A stretch of DNA of 50,903 nt from Clostridiales bacterium (lineage in GTDB: Bacteria > Bacillota > Clostridia > Lachnospirales > Lachnospiraceae), in NCBI GenBank assembly GCA_021201535.1, contig JAJQEU010000064.1, forward strand, positions 1-50,903, in the 5' to 3' direction. The notes below the pieces were generated by a model that was not told the origin of the DNA, made no database searches, and worked only from the letters and a program-made list of their open reading frames with translations. Shown in pieces: positions 1 to 8,624 of this stretch. Position 1 is the first letter of the stretch, and each line of letters starts with the position of its first letter. The translations under genes and the position numbers were made by a program.

Positions 1-52
1 ACTGAGCGTTGAATAAGACAGAAAGATAGGAGGACAGAAGGCCGGAAGGACA

Positions 53-88
53 GGCAGCCGCGCGAAAACACTTCGCGCGGCTGCCTTT
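53..88 (+). terminator. Rho-independent terminator of an upstream gene
   Basis: A perfect 14-bp stem, GGCAGCCGCGCGAA against TTCGCGCGGCTGCC with a 5-nt loop, is followed by TTTAAAA. It ends a transcription unit that lies to the left of the window. Confidence 0.85.
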
Positions 89-495
89 AAAAAAAACACA
101 TTGTGTTAAAAAAATAACAATACGCTCAAAGCGTTCTTAAAAGACAGGATAACCATAATGGACAGATACAATTTATGACAGATCGTGTCATTTTCTCGTA
201 TAAGATTATTTCAAGGCTGTAGAGGATTTGAGATTATGTAAGGCAAGCGTTGAGAAATCTTTCGCATATGTGTATTTTTTGTGTGTTTTCCATGATTTAC
301 ATTAAGTAAGTATTGACATTTTCCGCTTTTGGGATAAAAATATATTACAATACTGTTACGATACCGTTACCGCTCCGGTTTGTTTTGAGGAAGCTGCACG
401 GAGGCCGGTGTTTCGGATTCCGGCCGGCCTGAAAGACGCATGATGAAGGACGGCGTTTCAGGTTTTGTACAGATATATACAAAACAGACGGCATA
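89..495. other. AT-rich intergenic region ahead of the sulfotransferase
   Basis: No credible ORF is present on either strand. A TTGACA at 313-318 could be a -35 box, but no good -10 lies 16-18 nt downstream; the nearest TATATT starts at 341, which is too far. The promoter of the next gene is therefore not settled. Confidence 0.4.
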
Positions 496-510
496 TGGGA
501 GGATAAAGGC

Positions 511-1488
511 ATGGGGTGTCCGGATTTTGTCTGCATGGGTTTTCAGAAATGCGGAACATCGACACTGTATGAGATCCTGCGTCAGCATCCGCAGATCGCG
601 CTGTGCAGTGATGTGAAGGAGCCGATGTATTACCGGGTTCCGGTGTGGAGCACCGTTTTCTGGGGGAAGGTGGGATATCGGGTGCGATATTTCACATATC
701 TGAAGAAGGATGATCCGAGACTGAGAGGTGAGGTGAACGCCGGGCTTACCTTTAACGGCTGTGCAAAAAAACTCACGAAAAATTTTGATCCGGATACGAA
801 AATGATCTTTATGCTGCGCAATCCGGTTGACAGAAGCTACTCTGCTTACAAATATTTCCTTGCCCGCGGTTTTCTGCCGGAAGATGCGGTGGAGGATGAT
901 CAGAGGCTCGGACACGCGGCGGGATTCGACCGCTATGTACATACGGTGCTGGATGATCCGGCCACACGGAATGAGATTATGGAGAAGCGGATGAAATATC
1001 TCGTCCTTTCGCAGAGTAATTACGGGGCGTGCATTGACGAGTACCTGCCTGCGTTTGACCGGAAAAATATGCAGTTCATCGTGTTTGAAGATTTTATCTG
1101 TGATGAGCATCGGTCCTGCCGGGCGCTTTATGAGTTTCTGGACATTGACGACGCGGAGGGGATCCGTTACGGGCTGGCGGTCAATCCTGGAAACGAGAGG
1201 GCGGTTTCCGCTTCCCGGGCGAAGCATTTTATGATCGTAAAGGGCTGGAACTATTTTCTTTATGACCTGTGCGCCATGAAACACTGGAATCCGTTTTTTT
1301 ACAAATGGTTTTGCAGATACTATGACCGGGTTCGTGAAAAAACGCTGGTTCCGGATACGGACAGGTCGAAGCTGCTTCCCGAGACCCGCGTCTATCTGGA
1401 ACGTTACTTTGATGCGGATGTCACAAGGACGGAGGAAATCACTGGGATGCCTTTAAAATCTATGTGGAAGTGGGGAACAGCGCCATGA
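511..1488 (+). CDS. Sulfotransferase-domain protein
   Basis: A cytosolic enzyme of the PAPS-dependent sulfotransferase fold (325 aa), expected to move a sulfuryl group from PAPS to a hydroxyl or amine; the acceptor cannot be told. The 5'-phosphosulfate loop is at residues 10-23 (GFQKCGTSTLYEIL), and the 3'-phosphate segment is at about 101-113 (MLRNPVDRSYSAY, with the expected Arg and Ser). The start follows GGGAGGATAAAGGC, a good ribosome site. Length suits bacterial carbohydrate or lipid sulfotransferases. The next gene, a TauE/SafE-type permease, starts 31 nt downstream, so the two probably form a small operon that handles sulfur compounds or exports the leftover oxyanion; that link is inference. 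No PAPS synthesis genes are in the window. Confidence 0.85.
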   Translation: MGCPDFVCMGFQKCGTSTLYEILRQHPQIALCSDVKEPMYYRVPVWSTVFWGKVGYRVRYFTYLKKDDPRLRGEVNAGLTFNGCAKKLTKNFDPDTKMIFMLRNPVDRSYSAYKYFLARGFLPEDAVEDDQRLGHAAGFDRYVHTVLDDPATRNEIMEKRMKYLVLSQSNYGACIDEYLPAFDRKNMQFIVFEDFICDEHRSCRALYEFLDIDDAEGIRYGLAVNPGNERAVSASRAKHFMIVKGWNYFLYDLCAMKHWNPFFYKWFCRYYDRVREKTLVPDTDRSKLLPETRVYLERYFDADVTRTEEITGMPLKSMWKWGTAP

Positions 1489-1519
1489 TACAGCCTAAAT
1501 GTAAGCGGGGGATAATGCC

Positions 1520-2302
1520 ATGATACAAGTGTTTTTTGTCTGCCTGTTTGCGGGGGTCGTCGCGGGCATTGAGATCGGGTTTGCCAGCGTTTCGGCGGCT
1601 ACGATCATCGCGCCCATCCTGATCGCCCTGCTGGGCGTTCCCTGGTATGAGGCCATCGGCATTGGGCTCGCGGCGGATGTGCTGGCTGCCGCCTTTGCCG
1701 CATACGAATACCGGAAACAGATCGATGTGAAAAACGGGCTGATCATGCTCGCGTTTGTACTGATCATGACCTTTGTCGGCAGCTATTTCTCCCAGTATCT
1801 GCCGAATACGGAGATGAGCTGGATATCCATCATCCTTTCGCTGATCTGCGGACTGCGGTTTCTGCGGAGCGCGAAGGGAAAGGAGGGGAAGAATTTTCTG
1901 TCCTTTTTTATGCAGTGGGACTGGATGAAACGGGTCCTTGCCATCGGCGTCGGCTGCTATATCGGTTTCTGGTGCGGGTTTGTCGGAGCCGGAGGCGGCA
2001 TGATGATGCTCTTCGGGCTGACGATTATTCTTGGTTATGAGGTGAAGACGGCGGTCGGCACCGGCGTCTTTATCATGATTTTTACGGCGCTGATCGGAGC
2101 GGTTTCCCATGGATATTTCGGAGATATGCAGGACTATATTCCTGCGCTGATTTTCTGCTGTATCTTTACCTTTATCGCGGCGTGGATCTCTTCTAAATTT
2201 GCCAACCGGATGGAGACCCGGAAGACCAGTCTGGTGACGGGGACGATTCTGCTGGTGCTGTGCGTGTGCCTGATCATAAAGATGGCGGTGTCACTGATTT
2301 GA
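1520..2302 (+). CDS. TauE/SafE-family permease
   Basis: An integral membrane protein of 260 aa belonging to the TauE/SafE (DUF81) group, which moves sulfite, sulfoacetate or other small organic anions across the membrane. It has seven or eight hydrophobic segments in two halves, with glycine-rich turns in each, for example near residues 150-170 (CGFVGAGGGMMMLFG), typical of the family. The start sits behind GCGGGGGATAATGCC, a modest ribosome site. It lies just downstream of the sulfotransferase and probably shares its transcript. Substrate and direction cannot be read from the sequence; family membership is confident. Confidence 0.85.
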   Translation: MIQVFFVCLFAGVVAGIEIGFASVSAATIIAPILIALLGVPWYEAIGIGLAADVLAAAFAAYEYRKQIDVKNGLIMLAFVLIMTFVGSYFSQYLPNTEMSWISIILSLICGLRFLRSAKGKEGKNFLSFFMQWDWMKRVLAIGVGCYIGFWCGFVGAGGGMMMLFGLTIILGYEVKTAVGTGVFIMIFTALIGAVSHGYFGDMQDYIPALIFCCIFTFIAAWISSKFANRMETRKTSLVTGTILLVLCVCLIIKMAVSLI

Positions 2303-2321
2303 TGGGCTCTCCACCGTGATG

Positions 2322-2440
2322 TAATAACTGGCTAATATTCGAGGTACTGGACATGAAGCGGCTCCTTCTTCGCATGTGCGGTGGAAGGTCTGTGCATGGT
2401 AACCTGCATGCGCTGCTGTCGCAGCCTCACAAACATCTAT
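2322..2440. repeat. Degenerate MITE-family fragment
   Basis: TAATAACTGGCTA is joined directly to ATATTCGAGGTACT at 2322-2348. These are the two ends of the long hairpin element at 41193-41358, with its centre missing. At 2407-2440, CATGCGCTGCTGTCGCAGC and AACATCTAT repeat the left edge of the copy at 29377. No gene is present in 2303-2460. Confidence 0.6.
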
Positions 2441-2469
2441 AAAAAATACAGATAAAAATGATTCTTTCC

Positions 2470-2498
2470 TTGAAAAAAGTTATTCCTACGATTATAAT
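2470..2498 (+). promoter_or_regulatory. Sigma-A-type promoter of bioB
   Basis: TTGAAA (2470-2475) and a perfect TATAAT (2493-2498) are separated by 17 nt. Transcription would start near 2505, directly before the BirA-like site. Confidence 0.8.
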
Positions 2499-2507
2499 AG
2501 GAAAAGA

Positions 2508-2541
2508 ATGTTAACCACTTACATCTGAAACATATTGACAA
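2508..2541 (+). promoter_or_regulatory. Putative BirA (biotin repressor) operator
   Basis: ATGTTAACC (2508-2516), a 16-nt spacer, then TATTGACAA (2533-2541) resemble the known BirA arms TTGTTAACC / GGTTAACAA with 14-16 nt between them. The left arm is near perfect and the right arm matches 6 of 9. It covers the expected transcription start of bioB, so repression by biotin-loaded BirA is likely. Confidence 0.65.
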
Positions 2542-2637
2542 TCAGGCGCGGGCATAAGTTTCTGCTTCGCCGGTAATTGTGTATCAGATGACAAAGCAGG
2601 GGTAGACGGTGAAAAAAGTGTGGAAGGAAGGAAAACA

Positions 2638-3606
2638 ATGAATGCAGCAGTTTTAGCGGAGGAGATTATAGACGGAAGGCGGCTGAGCCGGGAGGATGAC
2701 CTGTCCGGTTTTATCGACTGCCCTCTGGAAGAACTGTGTCGGGGTGCCGACCGTATCCGGGCACATTTTCGCGGAGATAAGGTAGATCTCTGTACGATTA
2801 TCAACGGGAAGAGCGGACAGTGCAGTGAGGACTGCAAATACTGTGCACAGTCCTGTCACAACCATACAGGCGTGGAAGAGTATGCATTTTTGCCGACAGA
2901 GCAGATTGTGCGGGAAGCGCTGGCGAATGAGCGCGAGGGTGTGGACCGGTTTTCCATTGTGACGGCGGGACGGCGCCTGAGTGACAGTGATTTTGAGAAG
3001 GCGATCAACGCGTATCAGGCGATGCGCCGGCAGTGCAAGCTGGCTCTCTGCGCTTCCCACGGGCTGCTCACGACTGAGCAGTTTCGCCGGCTTCGCGAGG
3101 CGGGGGTGACCGGCTATCACGCGAACATCGAGACATCCCGCAGATTTTTTCCGTATATCTGCACGACACATACATATGACGATAAGATTGAAACCATCCG
3201 GCGGGCGCAGGCGGAAGGACTGCATGTCTGTTCCGGCGGGATCATCGGCATGGGTGAGACATGGGAGGATCGGCTGGACATGGCGGTCAGCCTGTCGGAG
3301 CTCCATGTGATGTCCATCCCGATTAATGCGCTCAATCCGATTCCGGGCACGCCGCTGGAGGGAAGAGCGCCGCTGGAAGAGAAGGATATCCTGCGGACGA
3401 TCGCGTTTTTCCGTTATCTGAATCCGGAGGCGGATGTACGGCTGGCAGCAGGAAGGGCGCTGCTGACGGAGACCGGGAGACAGGCGTTTTCGAGCGGAGC
3501 CAGCGCGACGATCACGGGGAATATGCTGACGACGACGGGATCGGATATTTGCAGCGACCGCAGGATGCTGACGGAGATGGGACGGGAGATCGCACGAGGT
3601 AAATAA
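2638..3606 (+). CDS. bioB: Biotin synthase
   Basis: A radical-SAM enzyme (322 aa) that inserts sulfur into dethiobiotin to make biotin, using a [4Fe-4S] and a [2Fe-2S] cluster. The radical-SAM cysteines are C62, C66 and C69 in CSEDCKYC. Other family segments include YHANIETS near 160 and the C-terminal SGASATITGNMLTT. The ATG at 2638 is chosen over the in-frame GTG at 2620 because GGAAGGA sits just ahead of it. No other bio gene is nearby, so the cell may salvage dethiobiotin or keep the rest elsewhere. The upstream promoter and BirA-like operator indicate control by biotin. tcdA follows after 3 nt. Confidence 0.93.
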   Translation: MNAAVLAEEIIDGRRLSREDDLSGFIDCPLEELCRGADRIRAHFRGDKVDLCTIINGKSGQCSEDCKYCAQSCHNHTGVEEYAFLPTEQIVREALANEREGVDRFSIVTAGRRLSDSDFEKAINAYQAMRRQCKLALCASHGLLTTEQFRRLREAGVTGYHANIETSRRFFPYICTTHTYDDKIETIRRAQAEGLHVCSGGIIGMGETWEDRLDMAVSLSELHVMSIPINALNPIPGTPLEGRAPLEEKDILRTIAFFRYLNPEADVRLAAGRALLTETGRQAFSSGASATITGNMLTTTGSDICSDRRMLTEMGREIARGK

Positions 3607-3609
3607 TTT

Positions 3610-4365
3610 ATGCTGAATCAATTTTCCAGAACGGAGCTCCTGCTCGGCAGAGAGCGGATGGAAAAGCTCTTTGAGTCGCGCGTCGCCGTGTTCGGAATCG
3701 GCGGCGTCGGCGGTTACACGGTGGAGGCGCTGGCACGCAGCGGCGTCGGCACTCTGGATCTGATCGACGACGACCGGATCTGTCTGACGAACCTGAATCG
3801 CCAGATTCTGGCGACGCGTCAGACTGTCGGGAAATATAAGGTGGATGTGGCAAGAGAGCGCATCCTGTCAATCAACCCGAATGCGGTCGTTTATACTTAT
3901 AAGACATTTTACATGCCGGAGACGGCGGATCAGTTTGATTTTTCCGCATATGACTATGTTGTGGACGCCATCGACACGGTGACGGGAAAGATTGCCCTGG
4001 TCATGCAGGCGGAGCAGTCCGGCACGCCTATCATCAGCTGTATGGGAGCAGGCAACAAGATGGAAGCTTCCGCTTTCGAGGTGGCGGATATCTATGAGAC
4101 GAGTGTCTGTCCGCTGGCACGGGTGATGCGCCGCGAACTGAAAAAACGCGGCATCAGAAAACTGAAGGTCGTCTACTCCAGGGAACCGGCCATGCAGCCC
4201 ATGGAGGACTCGGAGACCAGCTGTAAGAGCGGGTGCATCTGTCCGCCCGGCACGGCGCGGAACTGCCTGCAGCGCCGTCAGGTGCCGGGCAGCAACGCGT
4301 TTGTGCCGGCCGCGGCGGGTCTGATCATCGCGGGGGAAGTGGTGCGGGATCTGAGCGGGTGTTGA
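3610..4365 (+). CDS. tcdA: tRNA threonylcarbamoyladenosine dehydratase
   Basis: An E1-like enzyme of the ThiF/MoeB/HesA fold (251 aa) that cyclises t6A at position 37 of ANN-decoding tRNAs to ct6A using ATP. The nucleotide loop is GIGGVGG at residues 29-35, the acidic DDD is at 53-55 and NLNRQ at 61-65. The C-terminal half carries a Cys-rich stretch (SCKSGCICPPG) and the VPAAAGLIIAGEVV segment usual in this group. It starts 3 nt after bioB behind GAGGT, so it is probably translated from the same transcript. The pairing with bioB looks like shared transcription rather than shared function. Other ThiF-like activities are less likely given length and order of motifs. Confidence 0.88.
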   Translation: MLNQFSRTELLLGRERMEKLFESRVAVFGIGGVGGYTVEALARSGVGTLDLIDDDRICLTNLNRQILATRQTVGKYKVDVARERILSINPNAVVYTYKTFYMPETADQFDFSAYDYVVDAIDTVTGKIALVMQAEQSGTPIISCMGAGNKMEASAFEVADIYETSVCPLARVMRRELKKRGIRKLKVVYSREPAMQPMEDSETSCKSGCICPPGTARNCLQRRQVPGSNAFVPAAAGLIIAGEVVRDLSGC

Positions 4366-4374
4366 ATGTGACAG

Positions 4375-4443
4375 TTCCTAACCCGGATGAACCGGAATAG
4401 AAATTTTGCCATTTTGCGCAAAAATCGTTTCTAAGCGCCTAAA
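4375..4443 (+). repeat. 70-bp dispersed repeat, copy 1
   Basis: It matches the reverse complement of 32516-32584 with about two substitutions and two single-base indels over 70 nt. It contains the near-palindrome TTTTGCGCAAAA. It lies in the gap between the convergent tcdA and the DUF4143 ATPase. Confidence 0.85.
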
Positions 4444-4559
4444 CGCTGATCGGTTTTATAAGCCATGCTTTAAGGACCGCACAGATATTCGAAAACACTT
4501 TCTTACGTGTTTACATGATGATTTTGTTTCAGATACTGATGAGCCATGGAACCTGTCTT

Positions 4560-5783
4560 TCAGATCAGATTGCCCGGGATAAAACAGTTATCCTTATCAA
4601 TCGGAATCGGTTCTTCACACATACAGATGATGCCGCCGCAGCCGCGATTTAATGAGGCTTTGTCTATGACACTGTATTTTTTTATCTCACGCCGATCGGG
4701 TGAAGCGCTTTTCTTGATTTCCAGCGGATGAATGACATCGTTCTCCTCTATAAAGACGTCGATCTCTTTCTTGTTGGAGTCGCGAAACCAGGTAAGGTTC
4801 ACCTTTGATTTTGCATAAGCATAGTTTTTTACAAGCTCCATCACGACATAATTTTCATAGAAATGACCGCTTGCGGCGCCGTTTCGCAGTGTGTCCGGTG
4901 TCAGCCACATGCTTAGATATGCACAAAGCCCCGTGTCGCAGAAGTACAGTTTCGGTGTTTTGCTGAGCCGTTTCAGCGCATTGTTGGAGTATGGCATGAG
5001 CAGGTAGATGATGTGCAGTCCTTCAAGCACTCTGAGCCACTGTTTTGCTGTGGACGGGGCAATGTCAGCAGATTCAGCCAGCGTTGTGTAATTGACCTGT
5101 TCCGAGACGAGAGAGGCGCATCCTGTAAGGAATCTGCGGAATCTTACCGCATCGGTAATCCCTCCGGCTTCGGTGGCGTCACGCATCAGATATGTTTCTA
5201 TATAGGAATTGAAGTATTCCAGTCGGAGTTCATCGTCTATTCCCTGCACCTGCGGCATGCCGCCCTCCCAGATGTGCTGAAACACCTGAATCACATCGTT
5301 TTTCGGAAGCCTGCGCTGCCGTGTCTGCAAGGCGGTCAGCGAGAAATCCAGATCATCATCGAATACAACCCCCGACTTTTCTCTGGCAGACAGACTGTAC
5401 AACTCTAATATTCCGATTCTTCCGGCCAGGGTTTCCCGGACATTCTTTATCATCTCATATTGCTGAGAACCGGTCAGCCAGATCAGTCCTTTTTCATCGT
5501 TCTCATCACAAATGATTTTGATTTGCTCAAACAACTCCGGCGCCTTCTGTACCTCATCAATCAGGATCGGCGGCTTCCAGGTCTGAAAGAACAGCTGAGG
5601 ATCAGACACAGCAAGCTCTCTGGCCATGGCATTATCCATGGTGACATACGTTCTGCCATCCTCGGCCAGGTGTCTCAGCATCGTCGTTTTGCCGACCTGT
5701 CTGGCGCCTGTAACAAGGATAACTTTGAAAAAATCATTGAGTTTCAGGAACTTTCTTTCAAGTTCCCGTGAGATGTATGCCAT
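4560..5783 (-). CDS. AAA_14 / DUF4143 family ATPase
   Basis: A 407-aa P-loop protein of a family common in gut bacteria, whose biological role is not established. Walker A is GARQVGKTT at residues 26-34 and Walker B is ILIDE at 73-77. A sensor-like GLIWLTGSQQ follows near 140. The C-terminal half is DUF4143, with a winged-helix-like stretch near 235-255 and a PD-(D/E)XK-like end (TWFRDSNKKEIDVFIEE, then HPLEIKKS). The start follows GGAGGTTCACA. It stands alone, convergent with tcdA, with its own minus-strand promoter at 5823-5852. Such genes are often patchy between strains, which fits accessory gene status. Confidence 0.85.
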   Translation of the reverse strand: MAYISRELERKFLKLNDFFKVILVTGARQVGKTTMLRHLAEDGRTYVTMDNAMARELAVSDPQLFFQTWKPPILIDEVQKAPELFEQIKIICDENDEKGLIWLTGSQQYEMIKNVRETLAGRIGILELYSLSAREKSGVVFDDDLDFSLTALQTRQRRLPKNDVIQVFQHIWEGGMPQVQGIDDELRLEYFNSYIETYLMRDATEAGGITDAVRFRRFLTGCASLVSEQVNYTTLAESADIAPSTAKQWLRVLEGLHIIYLLMPYSNNALKRLSKTPKLYFCDTGLCAYLSMWLTPDTLRNGAASGHFYENYVVMELVKNYAYAKSKVNLTWFRDSNKKEIDVFIEENDVIHPLEIKKSASPDRREIKKYSVIDKASLNRGCGGIICMCEEPIPIDKDNCFIPGNLI

Positions 5784-5822
5784 TGTGAACCTCCGTTTTT
5801 AAGATAATCTGTGATGAATCAT

Positions 5823-5852
5823 ATTTTATCATAATATTTGCCGGCGGGTCAA
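5823..5852 (-). promoter_or_regulatory. Promoter of the DUF4143 ATPase gene
   Basis: Read on the minus strand, TTGACC (5852-5847) and TAAAAT (5828-5823) are 18 nt apart, about 40 nt before the start codon. Confidence 0.55.
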
Positions 5853-5972
5853 GAAGTTCTGCTATGTTTCTGTTTCATTTCCGGTGCAGTGTCCCTTCAT
5901 TACTAATTGGACTTTATGCGCTGAATCATAATGTTCTGCATTAGAGAACACACATATTTATTTGAAATTTTA

Positions 5973-6001
5973 CTGACATTTTTTCCCCGGCGTGTTACAC
6001 T
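5973..6001 (+). promoter_or_regulatory. Promoter of the uridine phosphorylase gene
   Basis: CTGACA (5973-5978) and TACACT (5996-6001) are separated by 17 nt. The leader that follows holds GACTGCTTCGCAGTTATCATCAC, a short palindrome module similar to the one at 49911. Confidence 0.55.
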
Positions 6002-6073
6002 TTCAAAAAAGCAAACGGAAAAGACTGCTTCGCAGTTATCATCACGTGATTTATGAAAAATGGGAGGTCTGTC

Positions 6074-6829
6074 ATGAAATATTCAGAAAACGGTATCCAG
6101 TACCACCTCGGCATACAGAACGGTGACGTAGGAAAATATGTCATTCTTCCGGGAGATCCGAAGCGATGCGCGAAGATCGCGTCGCATTTTGATGACACTC
6201 GTCTCGTGGCAGATGTGAGAGAGTTTACCACTTATACCGGGTATCTGGACGGCGGGAAAGTCAGCGTGACATCCACGGGGATCGGCGGGCCGTCAGCAGC
6301 TATCGCCATGGAGGAACTGGTTCGCTGCGGCGCGGATACGTTCATTCGCGTGGGTACCTGCGGCGGCATGCAGGAGCGGATCAAAAGCGGAGATCTGGTC
6401 ATCGCCTCCGGAGCGGTTCGGATGGAGGGCACAAGCAGGGAATACGCGCCGGTTGAGTTTCCGGCAGTGGCGGATTTCCGGGTCGTACAGGCTCTCTCGC
6501 AGGCGGCGCACGAGCTGGATTATCCGGCGCATGTCGGTGTGGTGCAGTGCAAGGATTCTTTCTACGGACAGCATGAACCGGAGATCATGCCGGTCGGATA
6601 TGAGCTGACACAAAAGTGGGAGGCGTGGAAGCGGCTGGGATGCCTGGCCTCCGAGATGGAGTCGGCCGCGCTGTTTATCGTCGCGGCGCATCTGGGCGTT
6701 CGTGTCGGTTCCGTTTTTCTGACCGTGGCGAACCAGGAGCGGGAGCGGCTGGGGCTGGAGAATCCGGTGGTGCATGATACCGGCGCGGCGATCGAGGTGG
6801 CGGTGCGGGCGCTGCGATTGCTGATGTAA
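6074..6829 (+). CDS. udp: Uridine phosphorylase (nucleoside phosphorylase family 1)
   Basis: A cytosolic enzyme (251 aa) that splits uridine with phosphate to uracil and ribose-1-phosphate in pyrimidine salvage. The phosphate loop ([12 protein letters not shown]) is near residue 25, followed by [17 protein letters not shown] and RVGTCGGMQ, and the ribose-binding segment [10 protein letters not shown] near 193-202. The ATG at 6074 is preferred over 6053 because GGGAGG lies 7 nt ahead of it. It is a single-gene unit with its own promoter and ends at a strong terminator shared with the next, convergent gene. A related purine or mixed nucleoside phosphorylase cannot be excluded, but length and motifs favour Udp. 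Confidence 0.85.
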   Translation: MKYSENGIQYHLGIQNGDVGKYVILPGDPKRCAKIASHFDDTRLVADVREFTTYTGYLDGGKVSVTSTGIGGPSAAIAMEELVRCGADTFIRVGTCGGMQERIKSGDLVIASGAVRMEGTSREYAPVEFPAVADFRVVQALSQAAHELDYPAHVGVVQCKDSFYGQHEPEIMPVGYELTQKWEAWKRLGCLASEMESAALFIVAAHLGVRVGSVFLTVANQERERLGLENPVVHDTGAAIEVAVRALRLLM

Positions 6830-6853
6830 GAAAATAGTAACTTATTCAGGACA

Positions 6854-6878
6854 GTACTTCGCACCTGCTGCGAAGTAC
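6854..6878. repeat. Perfect short inverted repeat
   Basis: GTACTTCGCA and TGCGAAGTAC form a 10-bp stem with loop CCTGC. There is no T-run, so it is not a plain terminator. It resembles the small palindrome modules near the MITE copies. Confidence 0.6.
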
Positions 6879-6921
6879 GTCTGATAGCGTAGATTACACA
6901 GAAAATATTTTAATGGTTCTG

Positions 6922-6963
6922 AAACCCGAAACCATCCGGAGTGACGGATGGTTTCGGGTTTTT
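6922..6963. terminator. Bidirectional terminator between udp and the XRE gene
   Basis: A 17-bp perfect stem, AAACCCGAAACCATCCG paired with its complement at 6945-6961, has a 6-nt loop and T-runs on both strands. It serves both convergent genes. Confidence 0.9.
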
Positions 6964-6968
6964 CAGAC

Positions 6969-7316
6969 TTATTCTTCTTCCGTTTTCTGAACCGCCTGGA
7001 TGTAGTGTGACACGATCTGTGTCAGATGATCGAGATAATCCGGCGGGCAGGTGCGAATCAGCGCGGTTACCGGCGTATACCTGTCATCCGCGGATTGCGG
7101 TCCGAACAGAATATAATCGGCAGGAATCGAGAGCGCAGCAGCGATATTGCAGAGTGTATGAAGCGACATGTTTTTGGAACCAAGTTCAATGTCATAACAG
7201 AAGCGAGGCGTGATGTCCGCAAACTCCGCCAGTTTTTCCCGAGAATATCCTTTTAAAGTTCGTTGCTCTTTGATTCGCTGTCCCATCAGGACTGCATCGG
7301 CAATTTTTGCACTCAT
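6969..7316 (-). CDS. XRE-family transcriptional regulator
   Basis: A 115-aa DNA-binding protein with a Cro/C1-type helix-turn-helix at about residues 12-68 (IKEQRTLKGYSREKLAEFAD, then the recognition helix before YDIELGSKNMS). The short C-terminal part looks helical and may dimerise. The start follows GGGAGGTAATTTGGT. It is divergent from the Tad block, and the gap between them holds a 17-bp perfect palindrome at 7392-7408 and the Tad promoter, so control of the Tad operon, of itself, or both is a reasonable inference. No ligand domain is visible. Confidence 0.85.
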   Translation of the reverse strand: MSAKIADAVLMGQRIKEQRTLKGYSREKLAEFADITPRFCYDIELGSKNMSLHTLCNIAAALSIPADYILFGPQSADDRYTPVTALIRTCPPDYLDHLTQIVSHYIQAVQKTEEE

Positions 7317-7391
7317 ACCAAATTACCTCCCTGGCTGATCCGCAGAAAAAGATTTTCGTGGTTCATTTTTTCTAATAATTCTATTGCAAAC

Positions 7392-7408
7392 TGCATAGTT
7401 ACTATGCA
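7392..7408. promoter_or_regulatory. 17-bp palindromic operator candidate
   Basis: TGCATAGT-T-ACTATGCA is a perfect palindrome lying between the divergent XRE gene and the Tad-block promoter, 51 bp before the -35 box. XRE dimers bind such sites; the pairing is inferred from position. Confidence 0.55.
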
Positions 7409-7458
7409 TTTTACGGACGGTTTTTATCACGAAATATGAACTGACAGGGGATAAAATA

Positions 7459-7487
7459 TTGACGAATAGTTCATGTTGTCGTATAAT
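7459..7487 (+). promoter_or_regulatory. Promoter of the Tad / kinase block
   Basis: TTGACG (7459-7464) and a perfect TATAAT (7482-7487) are separated by 17 nt. Transcription would start near 7494, about 25 nt before tadZ. Confidence 0.8.
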
Positions 7488-7518
7488 ATAACAATAAATA
7501 AGATGAGGAACTGGACAA

Positions 7519-8580
7519 ATGAAGATAAGAGTTGCGATATTGGATAATGATGTTAATTATTTGAGTCGGATATCAGATGTTTTTCATACAAAATATGCAG
7601 AAAGAATAGAATTATATTCTTTCACGGATTGCGAGACGGCGGTAGAGGCATTGGCGAGCACCAGAATTCATGTTTTTCTGGCAAGTGATCTGTTTGACGT
7701 GGAATGCGCGAGACTTCCGGAAAAATGTGGCTTTGCATATTTTGTGGAGTCTGGCGGTATTGAGATGATAAGAGGCCGGAAAGCGGTATGCAAATTCCAG
7801 AAAGCGGATGTTATTTATCAACAGATTCTCAGTATCTATTCGGACTGCTCGGAGGGTATTTCGGGAACTGGGTTTCGTGAGACAGATGGAAAAAGGATTG
7901 CTTTTTTGTCGCCAGTTGGCGGGAGTGGAAGTTCCACCATGGCAGCTGCCTGTGCGCTTCATTTTGCCAGACAGGGAAAAAAGGTGTTTTATTTGAATCT
8001 GGAAAAATTCGGGTCCGCCGATCTTTTTTTTTCCGGGGACGGAAGTTTTAATTTGAGCGACGTTATTTTTGCCTTGAAAAATAAAAAGGCAAATATGGAG
8101 ACACGATTGGAAAGTTGCATGAAGTTAGATGAGGGTGGCGTTGCTTTTTTCTCTCATCCGAAGGTGGCATTAGACGCGATGGAACTGAGAGCAGATGAGA
8201 TTCGACGTTTGCTGATCGGTCTGCAGACTGTTGACGATTATGAGTATATCGTGTTGGATATGGATTTTGCTATCGATGCGGATATGCTGGAGCTGTATTC
8301 CATGATGCAGTCAATTGTGATGGTGGGTGATGGGTCAGAAATCTCTAACTGGAAGATCAGCCGGGCGTACCAGACATTTTTTGTTTTGGAGCAGGTGATG
8401 GATACTATACTGACGGATCATATAGTGACAATATATAACCGCTTTAATAGTACATATTGTAAATTGATTTCTGGAGATGGTCCCCAAAATATCGGCGGTG
8501 CGCCTCGGTACAGAAATGTATCGGTACGACAGATGGTCAGGCAGCTGTCCAGCATGGAAATGTTTGATCATATTGTATAG
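7519..8580 (+). CDS. tadZ: TadZ/CpaE-like pilus localisation ATPase
   Basis: A 353-aa protein that heads the Tad operon and by family places the pilus machine in the cell. Residues 1-120 resemble a response-regulator receiver (acidic DND at 9-11, possible acceptor D57). From about 126 it is a MinD/ParA-type domain. The P-loop at 131-141 reads SPVGGSGSSTM, so the lysine of the usual GKT is replaced by Ser and nucleotide hydrolysis is doubtful; TadZ proteins are often atypical here. A later LDMDFAID near 247 fits the Walker B position. The start follows GAGGAACTGGACA. cpaF begins 44 nt downstream. Confidence 0.8.
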   Translation: MKIRVAILDNDVNYLSRISDVFHTKYAERIELYSFTDCETAVEALASTRIHVFLASDLFDVECARLPEKCGFAYFVESGGIEMIRGRKAVCKFQKADVIYQQILSIYSDCSEGISGTGFRETDGKRIAFLSPVGGSGSSTMAAACALHFARQGKKVFYLNLEKFGSADLFFSGDGSFNLSDVIFALKNKKANMETRLESCMKLDEGGVAFFSHPKVALDAMELRADEIRRLLIGLQTVDDYEYIVLDMDFAIDADMLELYSMMQSIVMVGDGSEISNWKISRAYQTFFVLEQVMDTILTDHIVTIYNRFNSTYCKLISGDGPQNIGGAPRYRNVSVRQMVRQLSSMEMFDHIV

Positions 8581-8624
8581 CGGTTCAGAAATGTGTAGAT
8601 GCGAGAGTCGCGAAGGGAGTCGGG

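Noticed and set aside
313-351. TTGACA plus TACAAT as a promoter for the sulfotransferase gene
   Set aside because: The spacing is 27 nt, too long for a standard sigma factor; no better pair was found.
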